From a virus: a stretch of DNA of 54,553 nt. The stretch covers positions 1-54,553 of IMG/VR virus record IMGVR_UViG_3300050821_005055. One strand, written 5' to 3'. Shown one piece after another: positions 1-8,040 of this stretch (the first letter of the stretch is position 1; every line of letters starts with the position of its first letter). Position numbers and translations under genes: made by a program. The notes beneath the pieces were generated by a model, which was not told the origin of the DNA, ran no database searches, and saw only the letters and a program-made list of their open reading frames with translations.

Positions 1-98
1 GGATGTACATTCGCAGGAATACGGACTGGTCCCGGACGTCCACCATCTCCGAGACAGTCACTCGCATGTGCGGCAAGTTCGGGTGGTCAGTATGAAAA
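1..98. repeat. 98-bp terminal direct repeat, left copy
   Basis: Bases 1-98 are identical to 54456-54553. The match stops only where the contig stops, so this is a circular-overlap or terminal-redundancy signature rather than an internal repeat. A length of 98 is close to a common assembler k-mer, so it is probably an assembly overlap and not a true packaged repeat. Confidence 0.95.
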
Positions 99-106
99 AT
101 TACCAC
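1..106 (-). CDS. 5' end of the gene that crosses the contig join (continues at 54553-53770)
   Basis: Once the repeat is collapsed, the minus-strand frame ending at 53770 reads through the join. It extends upstream to a GTG at 104-106, giving a start of MVIFHTDHPNLPHMRV and a protein of about 263 residues. Only a TTG start is available inside the right copy of the repeat, so an annotation confined to the linear contig would lose the first ten residues. The SD before this GTG is weak, so the exact start is open. The gene follows the 70-residue gene at 156-368 on the same strand. Confidence 0.6.
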   Translation of the reverse strand, partial: MVIFHTDHPNLPHMRVTVSEMVDVRDQSVFLRMYI

Positions 107-155
107 GCGCTCAGTGAGCGACTGCGTACAACGAATTTGTATTCTGCGTCCCAAG

Positions 156-368
156 TTATTTCTTTCCTCTGGGCTTCTTGTAACCGTACGGCCTACCAAA
201 CCGCGCTTCATGTGCAGCCTTCAGATTGTTAATGACCGCTGCGCGCTTCTTCGGAGATCGGGATTTCCCGAGTTTAGACATACGTGCGCGTAACTCTTGC
301 CTTCTCTTTTCCGCGTCCTTCGCCAGAGCTTCCGCGATGACTCTCTGTTTTTCTTGTTCGTCCATCAT
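156..368 (-). CDS. Small basic helical protein of unknown function (70 aa)
   Basis: Starts MMDEQEKQRVIAEALAKDAE and ends in a lysine/arginine-rich tail (GRPYGYKKPRGKK). It looks like a short charged helix followed by a basic C-terminus, so nucleic-acid contact is possible but not shown. A longer open frame runs upstream to 974 but is antisense to a convincing plus-strand gene, so I start at the ATG pair 363-368. No SD is visible. It is the first gene of the leftward group that crosses the join, and the region to its right is divergent. I do not recognise the family. Confidence 0.6.
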   Translation of the reverse strand: MMDEQEKQRVIAEALAKDAEKRRQELRARMSKLGKSRSPKKRAAVINNLKAAHEARFGRPYGYKKPRGKK

Positions 369-437
369 GTCGCCACTTTGCCTGAACAAACGCAGTTTGT
401 CAATACCGCTTGCAAGTTCCGCGAAGCAAAGCCTAAG
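369..437. promoter_or_regulatory. Divergent control region with a palindrome
   Basis: Between the minus-strand start at 368 and the plus-strand ATG at 438 lies the inverted repeat ACAAAC-GCA-GTTTGT at 386-400. On the minus strand a consensus -35 (TTGACA, 398-403) overlaps it, followed 17 bp later by a poor -10 (CAAAGT, 375-380). This would start transcription at about the first base of the 368 gene, giving a near-leaderless message. TTGACAAACT also occurs in the better promoter at 49651-49679. The role is inferred. Confidence 0.35.
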
Positions 438-893
438 ATGGCCTTCGTGCAAGACATTCTCCCCACCGCACGCGAGATACGCGCTAAAGAGAAAGCGGAA
501 CAACGCGCTCGTGCCCAAGCTGAATACGAAGAACGCTATGAAGCGAGGCGGCTCCTCTTCGGCATCGGTGAAGGCAAGGCCAAGAACCTGACACCGAAAC
601 AACGCGCGTTCTGTATCGCGGTAATCCGCAAGTCTTATCACGGCTACCTCCACGATCTCGCTGTCGGCTTCTCGCGCTGGAACAAGAGCGAAACCGGGCA
701 TATGCAAGGAAAGAAGTGGCGGAAGAAATTGAATCCTAACCGAGGCAAGGACCACACGCTTACCTTTTTCGAATACCGTAAAATCTGGTGGAAGGGCAAC
801 AAGGCCGTGTACCGCCGGAGAGATTGCCCGAAGATGGTGAAGCAGAAGTTCGAGGAGATGCAACGTGGCGAACGTGCCCCAATGCCCCAATAG
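438..893 (+). CDS. Hypothetical basic phage protein (151 aa)
   Basis: The protein from ATG 438 begins MAFVQDILPTAREIRAKEKA. It has a charged helical N-terminal third, then LTPKQRAFCIAVIRKSYHGYL, then a Trp- and Lys-rich C-terminal part (FFEYRKIWWKGNKAVYRR). No family is recognised. The frame is open further upstream, with a possible TTG at about 379 and an ATG-type start at 297. Those extensions would run over the divergent control region and the 70-residue gene, so 438 is preferred although its SD is poor. First gene of the rightward late operon; its last 29 bases overlap the next gene. Confidence 0.65.
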   Translation: MAFVQDILPTAREIRAKEKAEQRARAQAEYEERYEARRLLFGIGEGKAKNLTPKQRAFCIAVIRKSYHGYLHDLAVGFSRWNKSETGHMQGKKWRKKLNPNRGKDHTLTFFEYRKIWWKGNKAVYRRRDCPKMVKQKFEEMQRGERAPMPQ

Positions 894-1107
894 TGTGAAG
901 GGGAATGGCTGCCCCAAGAGCAACCCTGTGATCGAAAAAGAAGGCGATGACTTCTGGAGTTTCCGCTGCCTCACCTGTAAAGTCGTCTATGTCGTTTCGA
1001 AGGAAGGAATCAGAGACAAGTCAAGATTCGAAAACGCTGTGAAACTCCGCAAGCAAGCCGAAGAAGAATATCAACGCCGCATGAAGAAAGTGAAGATATT
1101 TTGCTAA
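865..1107 (+). CDS. Small zinc-ribbon-like protein (80 aa)
   Basis: Four cysteines in two pairs (C-x8-C near residues 7-16, then RCLTC near 34-37) suggest a treble-clef or zinc-ribbon fold, followed by a charged C-terminal helix. The GTG start at 865 is chosen because GAGGAG lies 7 bases upstream. It overlaps both neighbours, which indicates coupled translation. Function unknown; one of about fifteen small CxxC proteins in this genome. Confidence 0.65.
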   Translation: MANVPQCPNSVKGNGCPKSNPVIEKEGDDFWSFRCLTCKVVYVVSKEGIRDKSRFENAVKLRKQAEEEYQRRMKKVKIFC

Positions 1108-1664
1108 CCTGTTTAGTCTCGGAATGTAGCAATCAAGTGCACGCTCGCGGGTACTGTACTAAGCACTACCAGCGAGTCATGCTACACGGGAATCCGTACA
1201 CCGTTTTACCTTCTGGGGTCCCAACTTCAATCGAACCACGGTTCTGGCCGCGAGTAAATAAAGACGGTCCCATACCCTCCATACGTCCCGACCTAGGCCC
1301 TTGTTGGCTCTGGACAAGACGCCTCTTTGAAGGTGGGTATGGGCAGTTTTCAGTTAACGGGTTCCCTATCGGAGCGCATGTAATGGCATGGCGATTACTT
1401 CGCGGACCTGTTCCTTCAGGACTAACACTAGATCATCTTTGTAAAGTGCGACGCTGTGTAAACCCGCATCATATGGAAATAGTAACTAGAGGTGAAAATG
1501 CCCTAAGGGGTGATGGTCCTTGCGCGATTAATTCTCGTAAAACGCACTGTCACAATGGCCACATCTTATCCGGAGAAAATCTCTATCTGTATCCACGAAC
1601 AGGGCGAAGAGAATGTAGAACTTGTGTTAGAAATCATCACGCTCGCTATGCAGAGGCTTCATGA
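1101..1664 (+). CDS. HNH endonuclease with N-terminal zinc finger (187 aa)
   Basis: The C-terminal half has the HNH core seen in many phage homing endonucleases: LTLDHLCKVRRCVNPHHMEI. The N-terminus has a knuckle (C-x4-C ... GYCTKHYQR) common in this subgroup, and CW.W..GGYG precedes the core. The start appears to be TTG at 1101, overlapping the previous stop. Such enzymes nick or cut DNA and may either spread themselves or assist terminase at packaging sites. Its place just upstream of the terminase genes fits either role, and the sequence does not decide between them. Confidence 0.8.
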   Translation: MLTCLVSECSNQVHARGYCTKHYQRVMLHGNPYTVLPSGVPTSIEPRFWPRVNKDGPIPSIRPDLGPCWLWTRRLFEGGYGQFSVNGFPIGAHVMAWRLLRGPVPSGLTLDHLCKVRRCVNPHHMEIVTRGENALRGDGPCAINSRKTHCHNGHILSGENLYLYPRTGRRECRTCVRNHHARYAEAS

Positions 1665-2050
1665 GTCCACGCCCAAAAGTAAAAACTCCTCAGCCTTCCT
1701 CCGCCGAACAGTTCGCCCGAGCACGCGCGCTGAAAGGAAGCGCAGAACTTGCCGCAGCATTCGACATCCACGATGCTCCGCCAAGAGAACTAGTTCGCGT
1801 CGAGTCTCTTCCCGATCCTCCCGATGTCGTCGTGCCCGGAGCTCCCGCTCCTGAGCGCGAGTCTCCCATGAACATTGAGGAGACCTGCATCGCCATCTTC
1901 CGCGAGGAAGCCGATGAACTGGGAGAACGCCTAAAGAAATTCGGGATTGCCTTCCATCCCTCGCAGAGACAGTCGCTCGTCGATTACTGCATGGCGCTTA
2001 TCACGCCGAGTGCGAACATTGGCGGAGGAGCAATTCGTGGGCGTCGCTAA
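1661..2050 (+). CDS. Hypothetical protein, small-terminase candidate by position (129 aa)
   Basis: ATG overlaps the HNH stop (ATGA). The first half is Pro/Ala-rich and probably disordered. The second half (NIEETCIAIFREEADELGER...) is helical. It lies in the short run of genes just before the large terminase, where the small subunit is usually encoded, but I see no clear HTH. The gene at 2292 is an equal candidate. Confidence 0.6.
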   Translation: MSPRPKVKTPQPSSAEQFARARALKGSAELAAAFDIHDAPPRELVRVESLPDPPDVVVPGAPAPERESPMNIEETCIAIFREEADELGERLKKFGIAFHPSQRQSLVDYCMALITPSANIGGGAIRGRR

Positions 2051-2282
2051 CGTAATGGTTCCGAAGTTCTCGCAGTGTCAGAAGTTCCACTGCAAGTACC
2101 ACACGAAAGAGGACCGCTACTCCATCGCCTTCTTCCCGGACCATAAGCTTGTCGTGGTGAAGTGTATCGAGTGCCATCCGCCAATGGAGATTGTACGGTT
2201 CAAGGTAGCGCACGAAGATGCACCGAAAGGCGAGAATCACAGACTAGTCATGCCCAAGAGTTACAAAGTGAAACCATCTTAG
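2037..2282 (+). CDS. Small protein with CxxC and a beta-rich core (81 aa)
   Basis: Start chosen at GTG 2037, with GGAGGAG 7 bases upstream; the longer frame from 1947 would overlap the preceding gene by more than 100 bases. The protein contains CQKFHCKYH and KCIECHPP, four cysteines spaced for one zinc site. Function unknown. Confidence 0.7.
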   Translation: MGVANVMVPKFSQCQKFHCKYHTKEDRYSIAFFPDHKLVVVKCIECHPPMEIVRFKVAHEDAPKGENHRLVMPKSYKVKPS

Positions 2283-2291
2283 GAGAGAACT

Positions 2292-2735
2292 ATGCCAAGG
2301 GGAGTGTATCAGCGCACCGTCTATGCTGGAAAGCCTGTCAAGAGACACATCTCGAAAGTTAGGCAGGAAGCTGCTCTAGTGCGTTGGCAAAGCGTCAAGG
2401 AAGAACGCGAACAGTGGTTGAAACCATTCCGCGAATTGCCGATTGACCGTGCAATGCCTTACCTCGAAGACCTGAGAAAGATTTGCGAGGATGGGGGGCA
2501 CATTATGAACGAACGTATCAACCATCCCAGTTCGCCCGTGAAGTGCGCCGGGCCTCGATGCGGTAAAAACCTCGAAGGCACCAACCCAAGCGGCAGACCG
2601 AAATGGATTAAGACCATGTACATCAAAGACCCAAAGAACCCGGAGATCGGAAGGTCCATCTATTTCTGTTCCGAGTTGTGCGCGAATGGTTGGGCTCGCG
2701 CTCGCCAAGGCGCGATGGGAACTGACGGACGCTAA
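2292..2735 (+). CDS. Hypothetical zinc-binding protein upstream of terminase (147 aa)
   Basis: ATG follows AGGAGAG. The N-terminal 70 residues are basic and helical. The C-terminal half holds CAGPRCGKN and a second pair in YFCSELCANGW, a plausible zinc ribbon. It ends one base before the large terminase starts. DNA recognition for packaging is possible from position and charge, but that is inference. Confidence 0.65.
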   Translation: MPRGVYQRTVYAGKPVKRHISKVRQEAALVRWQSVKEEREQWLKPFRELPIDRAMPYLEDLRKICEDGGHIMNERINHPSSPVKCAGPRCGKNLEGTNPSGRPKWIKTMYIKDPKNPEIGRSIYFCSELCANGWARARQGAMGTDGR

Positions 2736-4490
2736 ATGGATTTGCAAAAAGCAGAACGGTTTCTCTCGCGGTTTTCTGTTAAGGACCGCGATTCACATAA
2801 AAGAGTTCCGTTTATTTTCAAGAAGAATCAGAAGATCATCCATGCCGCGGCCGCGAAACAACAAGAGGAAGGCAAGCCTGTAAGGATCATTGTCGATAAG
2901 GCCCGGCGTGTGGGAGTCTCCTCATGGTCTGAAGGTATCGGATTCTGTCATTGCTGCTGGCTTCCTGGCTCGCACTTTCTAATTGCCGCACATGAGTTCA
3001 AGTCCTCGAAAGCTCTTTTCCAGATTCCAAAAAACTTCGCAAAGCAGGCGAAGTTCCTAAACCTCCGTGACGTTGAGCGCGAGATTACTTTCCCGCATGA
3101 AGAGAGCGACGGACTCATGCAGATCGTGACCGCGGGTAAAGATACTTCCGGCCGCGGATTCACTCTCTCAGGGCTTCATCTTTCCGAGGCAGCGCACTAT
3201 AAGGGCGGCGGAGAAATCTACACTTCCGTTCTGCCGGCGGTCTCCGAGCACAAAGACACCATCATCGTCATCGAATCCACTCCGAACGGGCAGGACGGCG
3301 ACGGAGCCATCTTCTACGAAATGTGGATGGACGCCATCAACGGTAAGTCTGAGTACGTGGCGCAGTTCCTTTCCTGGCTCGATGACGAAGCCTGCGTTGC
3401 CGATGTCTCGATCGCGGAACGCGGTTCTCTGGACAAGGAAGAGAAGGGATTACTGAAGCGCGGCGCCACGATGGAGCAACTCGCATGGCGCAGATGGAAG
3501 ATCAATTCTCCGGAGTGTGGCGGCAGCGTCGAACTGTTCCACCAAGAGTTTCCGACGACGTGGGAAGAATCCTTCATCGTCTCCGGCTCTCCCGCATTCG
3601 AAGAGATCGAGCGTGCCTGGGCCGCGAAGAACAACAAGCCTCCGAAGTGGCAGGGGTTCATCGACGTCACTCACGACGGCAGCATGAAACTCCGAGAGCA
3701 CCACAACGGAGGACTCTGTATCTGGGAAGATCCGAAGCCCGGGCACTTCTACTATATCGGTGCGGACGCTGCGAGAGGCGACGACGAAAAGGACAGCCGG
3801 GACTTTGCCGCGAACGTGGGGTTCGATGGCAACACCGGACATCAAGCATTCCGCTTCATGGGCAAGGTCGTTCCTGAAGTTCATGCCTGCTATCTGAACT
3901 CATTGGGCCGTCACTACAACCGCGCGATGATAAACGGCGAACTGACCGGAGGCTACGGCTACCAGACACTTACGGGTGTCAGGGACATCCTCAAGTATCC
4001 GAATCTCTACCGCTGGAAGGGCAAGGACGACAAGGTAGGTTCATGGGCTACAGGAAAGAACGCGGTATGGTTCGAGACAACACAGCACACACGGGCAATG
4101 CTTTACGAATCAATGCGAGCGGCTTTGCGCGAAGGCGGAGGAACCAACGGAGAGTACGGAGTCGTGATCTTCGACAGCATTCTTGCAGCGCAGATTCGTA
4201 TGTCTACCAGAAAAGAAACTGGACGCATCGACATCAAGCAGGGAAACGATGACGTTTTGTTTTCCGCTATGCTCGCCAACATCGCCATGCGCCAATATGC
4301 ACCGCCCCGCACGATGAACCCCGCGGTGAGCCACGAAAAGGAAGAGGACGAAGAGGTACGGATGAAGATGGGCGCGAAGGGCGACGTGATTCTCGACGAA
4401 GCGAACCAGTCGCTTATCAACCATCACAAGAAAATTATGGATAGGGTGAAACGATTCCCCAACGAAGAGTTTGAAGAGGAAGTTGCCTGA
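2736..4490 (+). CDS. terL: Terminase large subunit (584 aa)
   Basis: ATPase and nuclease motor that packages DNA into the prohead. The ATPase half shows a variant Walker A, KARRVGVSS (residues 55-63), and a Walker B-type strand with a catalytic acid, GLHLSEAAHY (E151). STPNG near 181 fits the coupling motif, and EFPTTWEESFIVSG near 271-284 is typical of the family. The RNase H-like nuclease half shows GADAARGDDEKD (D344 and following acids) and a late acidic pair in GNDDVLFSAMLA. Length is normal for TerL. It abuts the preceding gene and overlaps the next by TGATG. Confidence 0.93.
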   Translation: MDLQKAERFLSRFSVKDRDSHKRVPFIFKKNQKIIHAAAAKQQEEGKPVRIIVDKARRVGVSSWSEGIGFCHCCWLPGSHFLIAAHEFKSSKALFQIPKNFAKQAKFLNLRDVEREITFPHEESDGLMQIVTAGKDTSGRGFTLSGLHLSEAAHYKGGGEIYTSVLPAVSEHKDTIIVIESTPNGQDGDGAIFYEMWMDAINGKSEYVAQFLSWLDDEACVADVSIAERGSLDKEEKGLLKRGATMEQLAWRRWKINSPECGGSVELFHQEFPTTWEESFIVSGSPAFEEIERAWAAKNNKPPKWQGFIDVTHDGSMKLREHHNGGLCIWEDPKPGHFYYIGADAARGDDEKDSRDFAANVGFDGNTGHQAFRFMGKVVPEVHACYLNSLGRHYNRAMINGELTGGYGYQTLTGVRDILKYPNLYRWKGKDDKVGSWATGKNAVWFETTQHTRAMLYESMRAALREGGGTNGEYGVVIFDSILAAQIRMSTRKETGRIDIKQGNDDVLFSAMLANIAMRQYAPPRTMNPAVSHEKEEDEEVRMKMGAKGDVILDEANQSLINHHKKIMDRVKRFPNEEFEEEVA

Positions 4491-4714
4491 TGGAAGTGCA
4501 TCACGCCTATTCGAATGCCGGGTATCTCTGTAGTTGGTGCGGTTGGATTATGGACGGCTCGAAAAGCGACCACTCCAAAGAACCTTTCGATTTTATTCTC
4601 ATCTGCAACAATCCAACCTGCCCACACGCGGGAATAAGGTATTTGCTCAAAAGAGAGCAAGGAATCAAACTCGAAGCATTGGAGGCAACGTGCCCAGTTA
4701 CAACCTCGATTTAA
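4490..4714 (+). CDS. Small zinc-ribbon protein (74 aa)
   Basis: ATG overlaps the terminase stop. CSWCGWIM near residue 14 and CNNPTCPHAG near residue 39 form a two-pair zinc ribbon. Function unknown. Its last 25 bases overlap the next gene. Confidence 0.7.
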   Translation: MEVHHAYSNAGYLCSWCGWIMDGSKSDHSKEPFDFILICNNPTCPHAGIRYLLKREQGIKLEALEATCPVTTSI

Positions 4715-5109
4715 GAGATCCGCAAGCCGTTCTACGAATCCTCGTCTGCCTAGTGGAACAATCCAAGAGCAAAGAACTTCAGTTCTGGGCCGAGGATTAC
4801 GATGGCCAGAATACCGGAAAGATTCTTCTTGTAGACTATCAGAAGCGTAAAGGCGTAATCTCTCTTCGAGTCACCTCTGACAACGGAGCGGCGATTCCAG
4901 TCGCTCCAGAAAGCCATGCGTGGACAAGGCCAGCCGAAGTCGCGCCACTCGAAAGACACCGCGTAGCAGCAGCGGAACAAGCGAAGAGGAGCCACGTCCC
5001 GACCGACGAGGACATGGCGGACGCGGAGGAGAGAGCAGCGAGAGCGCAGGAGTTATCGAAAGCAGTGGAAGAGGGCAAGACGCCCCTGAGAATCAGAACA
5101 ATGCCGTAG
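4690..5109 (+). CDS. Hypothetical protein with charged C-terminal helix (139 aa)
   Basis: Start chosen at GTG 4690 after GGAGG, giving MPSYNLDLRDPQAVLRIL; the frame is open further upstream over the previous gene. The first 75 residues look folded (LQFWAEDYDGQNTGKILLVDY); the rest is a polar, helical tail. Its last 190 bases overlap the next open frame, which is unusual here. Function unknown. Confidence 0.65.
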   Translation: MPSYNLDLRDPQAVLRILVCLVEQSKSKELQFWAEDYDGQNTGKILLVDYQKRKGVISLRVTSDNGAAIPVAPESHAWTRPAEVAPLERHRVAAAEQAKRSHVPTDEDMADAEERAARAQELSKAVEEGKTPLRIRTMP

Positions 5110-5402
5110 TACTACCCCCGGCGGGAAAGTCAGCGCGGGATATTCTTTCGCAGATGGGCTTGGAGTTCAACCGCATGCTCGAAGAGAATGGTCCCACCGA
5201 AGCATGGAAGATGCGGCAGCGCCGACTCAACGAGCACATGGGCATCCTCTGCGAAGTGATGAGCGTGAAGGACATCATGGAAGAGACGCGGCGGATCGGT
5301 GAATACCTGAAATCCGGTAGCGGCGGAGGAGCAGGCGGAACAGAAAGCCCTCTCGATGCTGTGAGAGAGTTTCTTGACGACAAGACGGGGAAACCAAACT
5401 GA
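4920..5402 (+). CDS. Hypothetical protein, start uncertain (160 aa at most)
   Basis: From about residue 65 (LPPAGKSARDILSQMGLEFN) the protein looks genuinely coding, ending LDAVREFLDDKTGKPN. The first 60 residues are a low-complexity Arg/Gly/Ser stretch read in a second frame over the preceding gene. The true start may therefore be the ATG at about 5154, or the two frames may be joined by frameshifting. Its last codons form the left copy of a 14-bp direct repeat. Confidence 0.55.
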   Translation: MDKASRSRATRKTPRSSSGTSEEEPRPDRRGHGGRGGESSESAGVIESSGRGQDAPENQNNAVVLPPAGKSARDILSQMGLEFNRMLEENGPTEAWKMRQRRLNEHMGILCEVMSVKDIMEETRRIGEYLKSGSGGGAGGTESPLDAVREFLDDKTGKPN

Positions 5403-5721
5403 CGGAGGAGGTCGCGTGAACTCAGCATGGTCATTTGTAAAAGTTGAGAGAATCAGAATCGATTCTCCGGTCGCCAATCCTTCTCCTGAAACTCTCCAAT
5501 ATGAAATACACAAACAGGAAGTGGCTAAGTCCATGCCTTTTCTACATTTCCACCAAGCCATCGGAGAACTAGAAGGCAAGTGGTACTACGCAAACGGAGC
5601 AAGTTCCAAAGAAGCATTGTGGAATCTAGCCGATGCTGCTGGTGTGTTCTTTTCTGGGCCTGACCCTGCTGATTATTTTTCAGATGAAAATATGATGAAG
5701 AGATTGCGGAAACCAAACTGA
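5389..5721 (+). repeat. Pair of 14-bp direct repeats bounding one gene
   Basis: GGAAACCAAACTGA occurs at 5389-5402 and again at 5708-5721. Both copies end a reading frame with ...KPN-stop. The gene at 5416-5721 lies exactly between them, so a single recombination would remove it cleanly and leave the upstream gene's C-terminus intact. Confidence 0.85.
5416..5721 (+). CDS. Hypothetical protein, probable inserted cassette (101 aa)
   Basis: GTG 5416 follows GGAGGAGG. The sequence is folded-looking (FVKVERIRIDSPVANPSPET ... FHQAIGELEGKWYYANG) with no motif I recognise. It sits between two identical 14-bp repeats, suggesting gain or loss by recombination. It ends on the ATGA overlap with the next gene. 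Confidence 0.65.
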   Translation: MNSAWSFVKVERIRIDSPVANPSPETLQYEIHKQEVAKSMPFLHFHQAIGELEGKWYYANGASSKEALWNLADAAGVFFSGPDPADYFSDENMMKRLRKPN

Positions 5722-5936
5722 TGAAACCTCCTGCTCCTCCCGCCCCGCCGAATCATTCCGTACCTGTCGGACACGCGCACAGTGGTCCACTGTGTTTTGA
5801 CTGCAAGATGCCGATGCAACTTTTCAACGAACTGACGGACGGAGGGAAAGTCATCGCGCGCTCCTACATCTGCCATTGCGGAGGCAGGGTGAAATACCAT
5901 AATGAGCACGCAGGACAATCCGGGAGACCCGCGTGA
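5721..5936 (+). CDS. Small zinc-ribbon protein (71 aa)
   Basis: A proline-rich N-terminus is followed by CFDCKMPM and ICHCGGRV, two cysteine pairs about 30 residues apart. ATG overlaps the previous stop, and its own stop overlaps the portal GTG (GTGA). Function unknown. Confidence 0.65.
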   Translation: MKPPAPPAPPNHSVPVGHAHSGPLCFDCKMPMQLFNELTDGGKVIARSYICHCGGRVKYHNEHAGQSGRPA

Positions 5937-7636
5937 GTTACACAAATTTCCGCACCGTCAAACCGACTGGTTCACCGAAAACAGAGAACGATACTTCTGG
6001 CAAGGACATTCGAAGCAGACAAATAGATGACCTGGTCCGTCAGTCGGAAGAAAAGCGCCGCGATATTTACGGCCCGAATCACGACACGGATTGCGAACGC
6101 TTTTACAATCTGTTTGAATCTTCTCGGCGCGCTCCCACGATGCGGCCGTCCATCAAAGCTCCGCAGTTGCAGTTACTTCTTTTAGCCGAAGCCGCCGACG
6201 CTACCGATACCAACATGCGCGTGTTCATCCACAAGAAGGATGAGCGCGACAAGGAAAAGGAAAAAGCCTTTCAGGAAAACTGGAAAAAGGAATTCTATAA
6301 TCTTCATCTCCTAATGTCTCAGGTGTACGCGCAATTCTCCGGCACTGCTTTCCTGCAAGTGGGCAACGATCCTTTCGCCAACCGCGGCAAAGGCAAAGTA
6401 TGGCTGCGAGCTAGAAAGCAAGGGCACGTCTACGTGGATTATTGTTCTCCGTGGCCGGAAGACTGGTCCTGGGTCATCATCGAAGACCATGTGTACCTCG
6501 ACAAGATCATGAAGGAAACGCCGGACCACGCCGACAATATCAACAAGGCAGCGGCGAAGACAGAGAGTATGGCCGGCGGTCCTGCAGGAACACTTGAAAT
6601 GCCTCCCGGCCCGATGACCATTACAGCGAGAGGACTCCCAAGCGAAAAGGAAGCGGACACCGATGGCTTGATGAAGCGGCGAACATGCTACTGCCTCGAC
6701 ACCACGATGCGTGCAGTCACGGAGAAGGAAGCCGCTCTCTTCACCGAAAAGAACCTTCCGGTTCCCGAGGCTCTCCCGAAATATCCGCAAGGCCGCATGA
6801 TCGTCGAGTGCGAAGGCACGATTCTATCGGACGGCGAATCGTGGATTCCCCTGCCCGATATGTGGCCGGTTGTTCCTGTGTGGGCGGTTCCTCCGTGGGA
6901 TACCGTGTGGTGTCCGGCGCCGATGAAGTATACGAAGAGTTTGCAGGATGCCGCCGAACAGCAGATGACCAACACGTTCGAGAATGCCAAGCGCCTGAAC
7001 TCCGGTATCGTTGTCATTCACGAAACCACCGGAGTGACGGCAAACAGTTTTGCAAACCTCGCCGGGGAGATTGTTGTCGTTGCGGCGAACTCGCCACCAG
7101 GCGCGGGCATTGACATCAAATTCCCTCCAGCGTTTCCCGCGCAGATGATTCAACTCCCGCAAACGTATCTCGGATTGCAGAAGGAATTGCGTGGAGCGAC
7201 CCCAGCGCGTCAGGGAAACATGGCTCCGGGTAACGTGGGACCGGATTTGTTCGAAGCGGCGGTATCGCAGTCGCAGGCAGGAACGAGACTGACCGCAAGA
7301 TTCTTTGCGTACTCCGTACAGAAAGCCGTTGAACTTCTTTTCTACACGATGAGCAAGTCGTTCACGGACGAACGGATATTCCGCGATGGAGACAAGGTAG
7401 CGAAGTGGCAGCCGGATAGCGCGTCGGAAAATTACGAAGTGAATGTGCCGGAAGGATCGGTGCGGCCGCTTTCTCAGTCTGCCCTACGAGCGATGGTGAT
7501 TGAATTGAAGAAAAATCAGATGATCGACACCAAGCACGCATTAGCCTGGCTGGACGTTCCCGACTACGAGGAAATAAGCGAGGCTCTCGACGCGGAATTG
7601 AAATTAGCTGCTATCGCAAAGGGAGTGAAGAAGTGA
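5933..7636 (+). CDS. Portal protein (567 aa)
   Basis: Forms the dodecameric ring at the capsid vertex through which DNA enters and leaves. Assigned from size, from its place after the terminase and before the scaffold and capsid, and from portal-like features. These are a polar N-terminus with SRQIDDLVRQSEEKRR, an aromatic-rich wing region, LPDMWPVVPVWAVPP (a strand-loop typical of portals) and a long C-terminal helical stem. Starts GTG 5933, coupled to the gene before it. Confidence 0.8.
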   Translation: MSYTNFRTVKPTGSPKTENDTSGKDIRSRQIDDLVRQSEEKRRDIYGPNHDTDCERFYNLFESSRRAPTMRPSIKAPQLQLLLLAEAADATDTNMRVFIHKKDERDKEKEKAFQENWKKEFYNLHLLMSQVYAQFSGTAFLQVGNDPFANRGKGKVWLRARKQGHVYVDYCSPWPEDWSWVIIEDHVYLDKIMKETPDHADNINKAAAKTESMAGGPAGTLEMPPGPMTITARGLPSEKEADTDGLMKRRTCYCLDTTMRAVTEKEAALFTEKNLPVPEALPKYPQGRMIVECEGTILSDGESWIPLPDMWPVVPVWAVPPWDTVWCPAPMKYTKSLQDAAEQQMTNTFENAKRLNSGIVVIHETTGVTANSFANLAGEIVVVAANSPPGAGIDIKFPPAFPAQMIQLPQTYLGLQKELRGATPARQGNMAPGNVGPDLFEAAVSQSQAGTRLTARFFAYSVQKAVELLFYTMSKSFTDERIFRDGDKVAKWQPDSASENYEVNVPEGSVRPLSQSALRAMVIELKKNQMIDTKHALAWLDVPDYEEISEALDAELKLAAIAKGVKK

Positions 7637-8040
7637 TGTCTCTTGAAATGAACTATCTTCCGCCCTGTCCAATCGGCAATCCAATGCCGTCGGTGACAGA
7701 ATATGAGTTTGCGGGATGTAAATTTCTGGACCACTCAGAGGGGGCGAATTCTATCTTCGACCCGATGGTAATGCAGGGAACGCGCCATGCGTTTCTAACC
7801 TTCCATGCCGAGTTGATGAATCCAGAAAAAGAGGGAGAGGTACATGCATTCAAAGGATACAATCCGGACTTCCATCGGTTCGGTGATGGTCGTAAGTATG
7901 CGGCTGCGTGGTTAATTTCGCACTGGTATGAGCACGCTTTGAAACTGTGTCGCTGCCAACTCGGTTACGGCGAGAGTCATCATTTCACCCATGCTTTCAT
8001 TTCTACTCTTCTATTTTTGGAGACCTACCTCGATGAATGA
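7636..8040 (+). CDS. Hypothetical His-rich protein (134 aa)
   Basis: ATG 7636 overlaps the portal stop as TGATG. The C-terminal half is rich in His and aromatics (AAAWLISHWYEHALKLC, GYGESHHFTHAF), which could bind metal. No family recognised. The stop overlaps the next gene's start. Confidence 0.6.
   Translation: MSLEMNYLPPCPIGNPMPSVTEYEFAGCKFLDHSEGANSIFDPMVMQGTRHAFLTFHAELMNPEKEGEVHAFKGYNPDFHRFGDGRKYAAAWLISHWYEHALKLCRCQLGYGESHHFTHAFISTLLFLETYLDE

Noticed and set aside
369-974. Upstream two thirds of the minus-strand frame 156-974
   Set aside because: Antisense to the 438 and 865 genes and lacks a protein-like pattern; only the last 70 residues look real.
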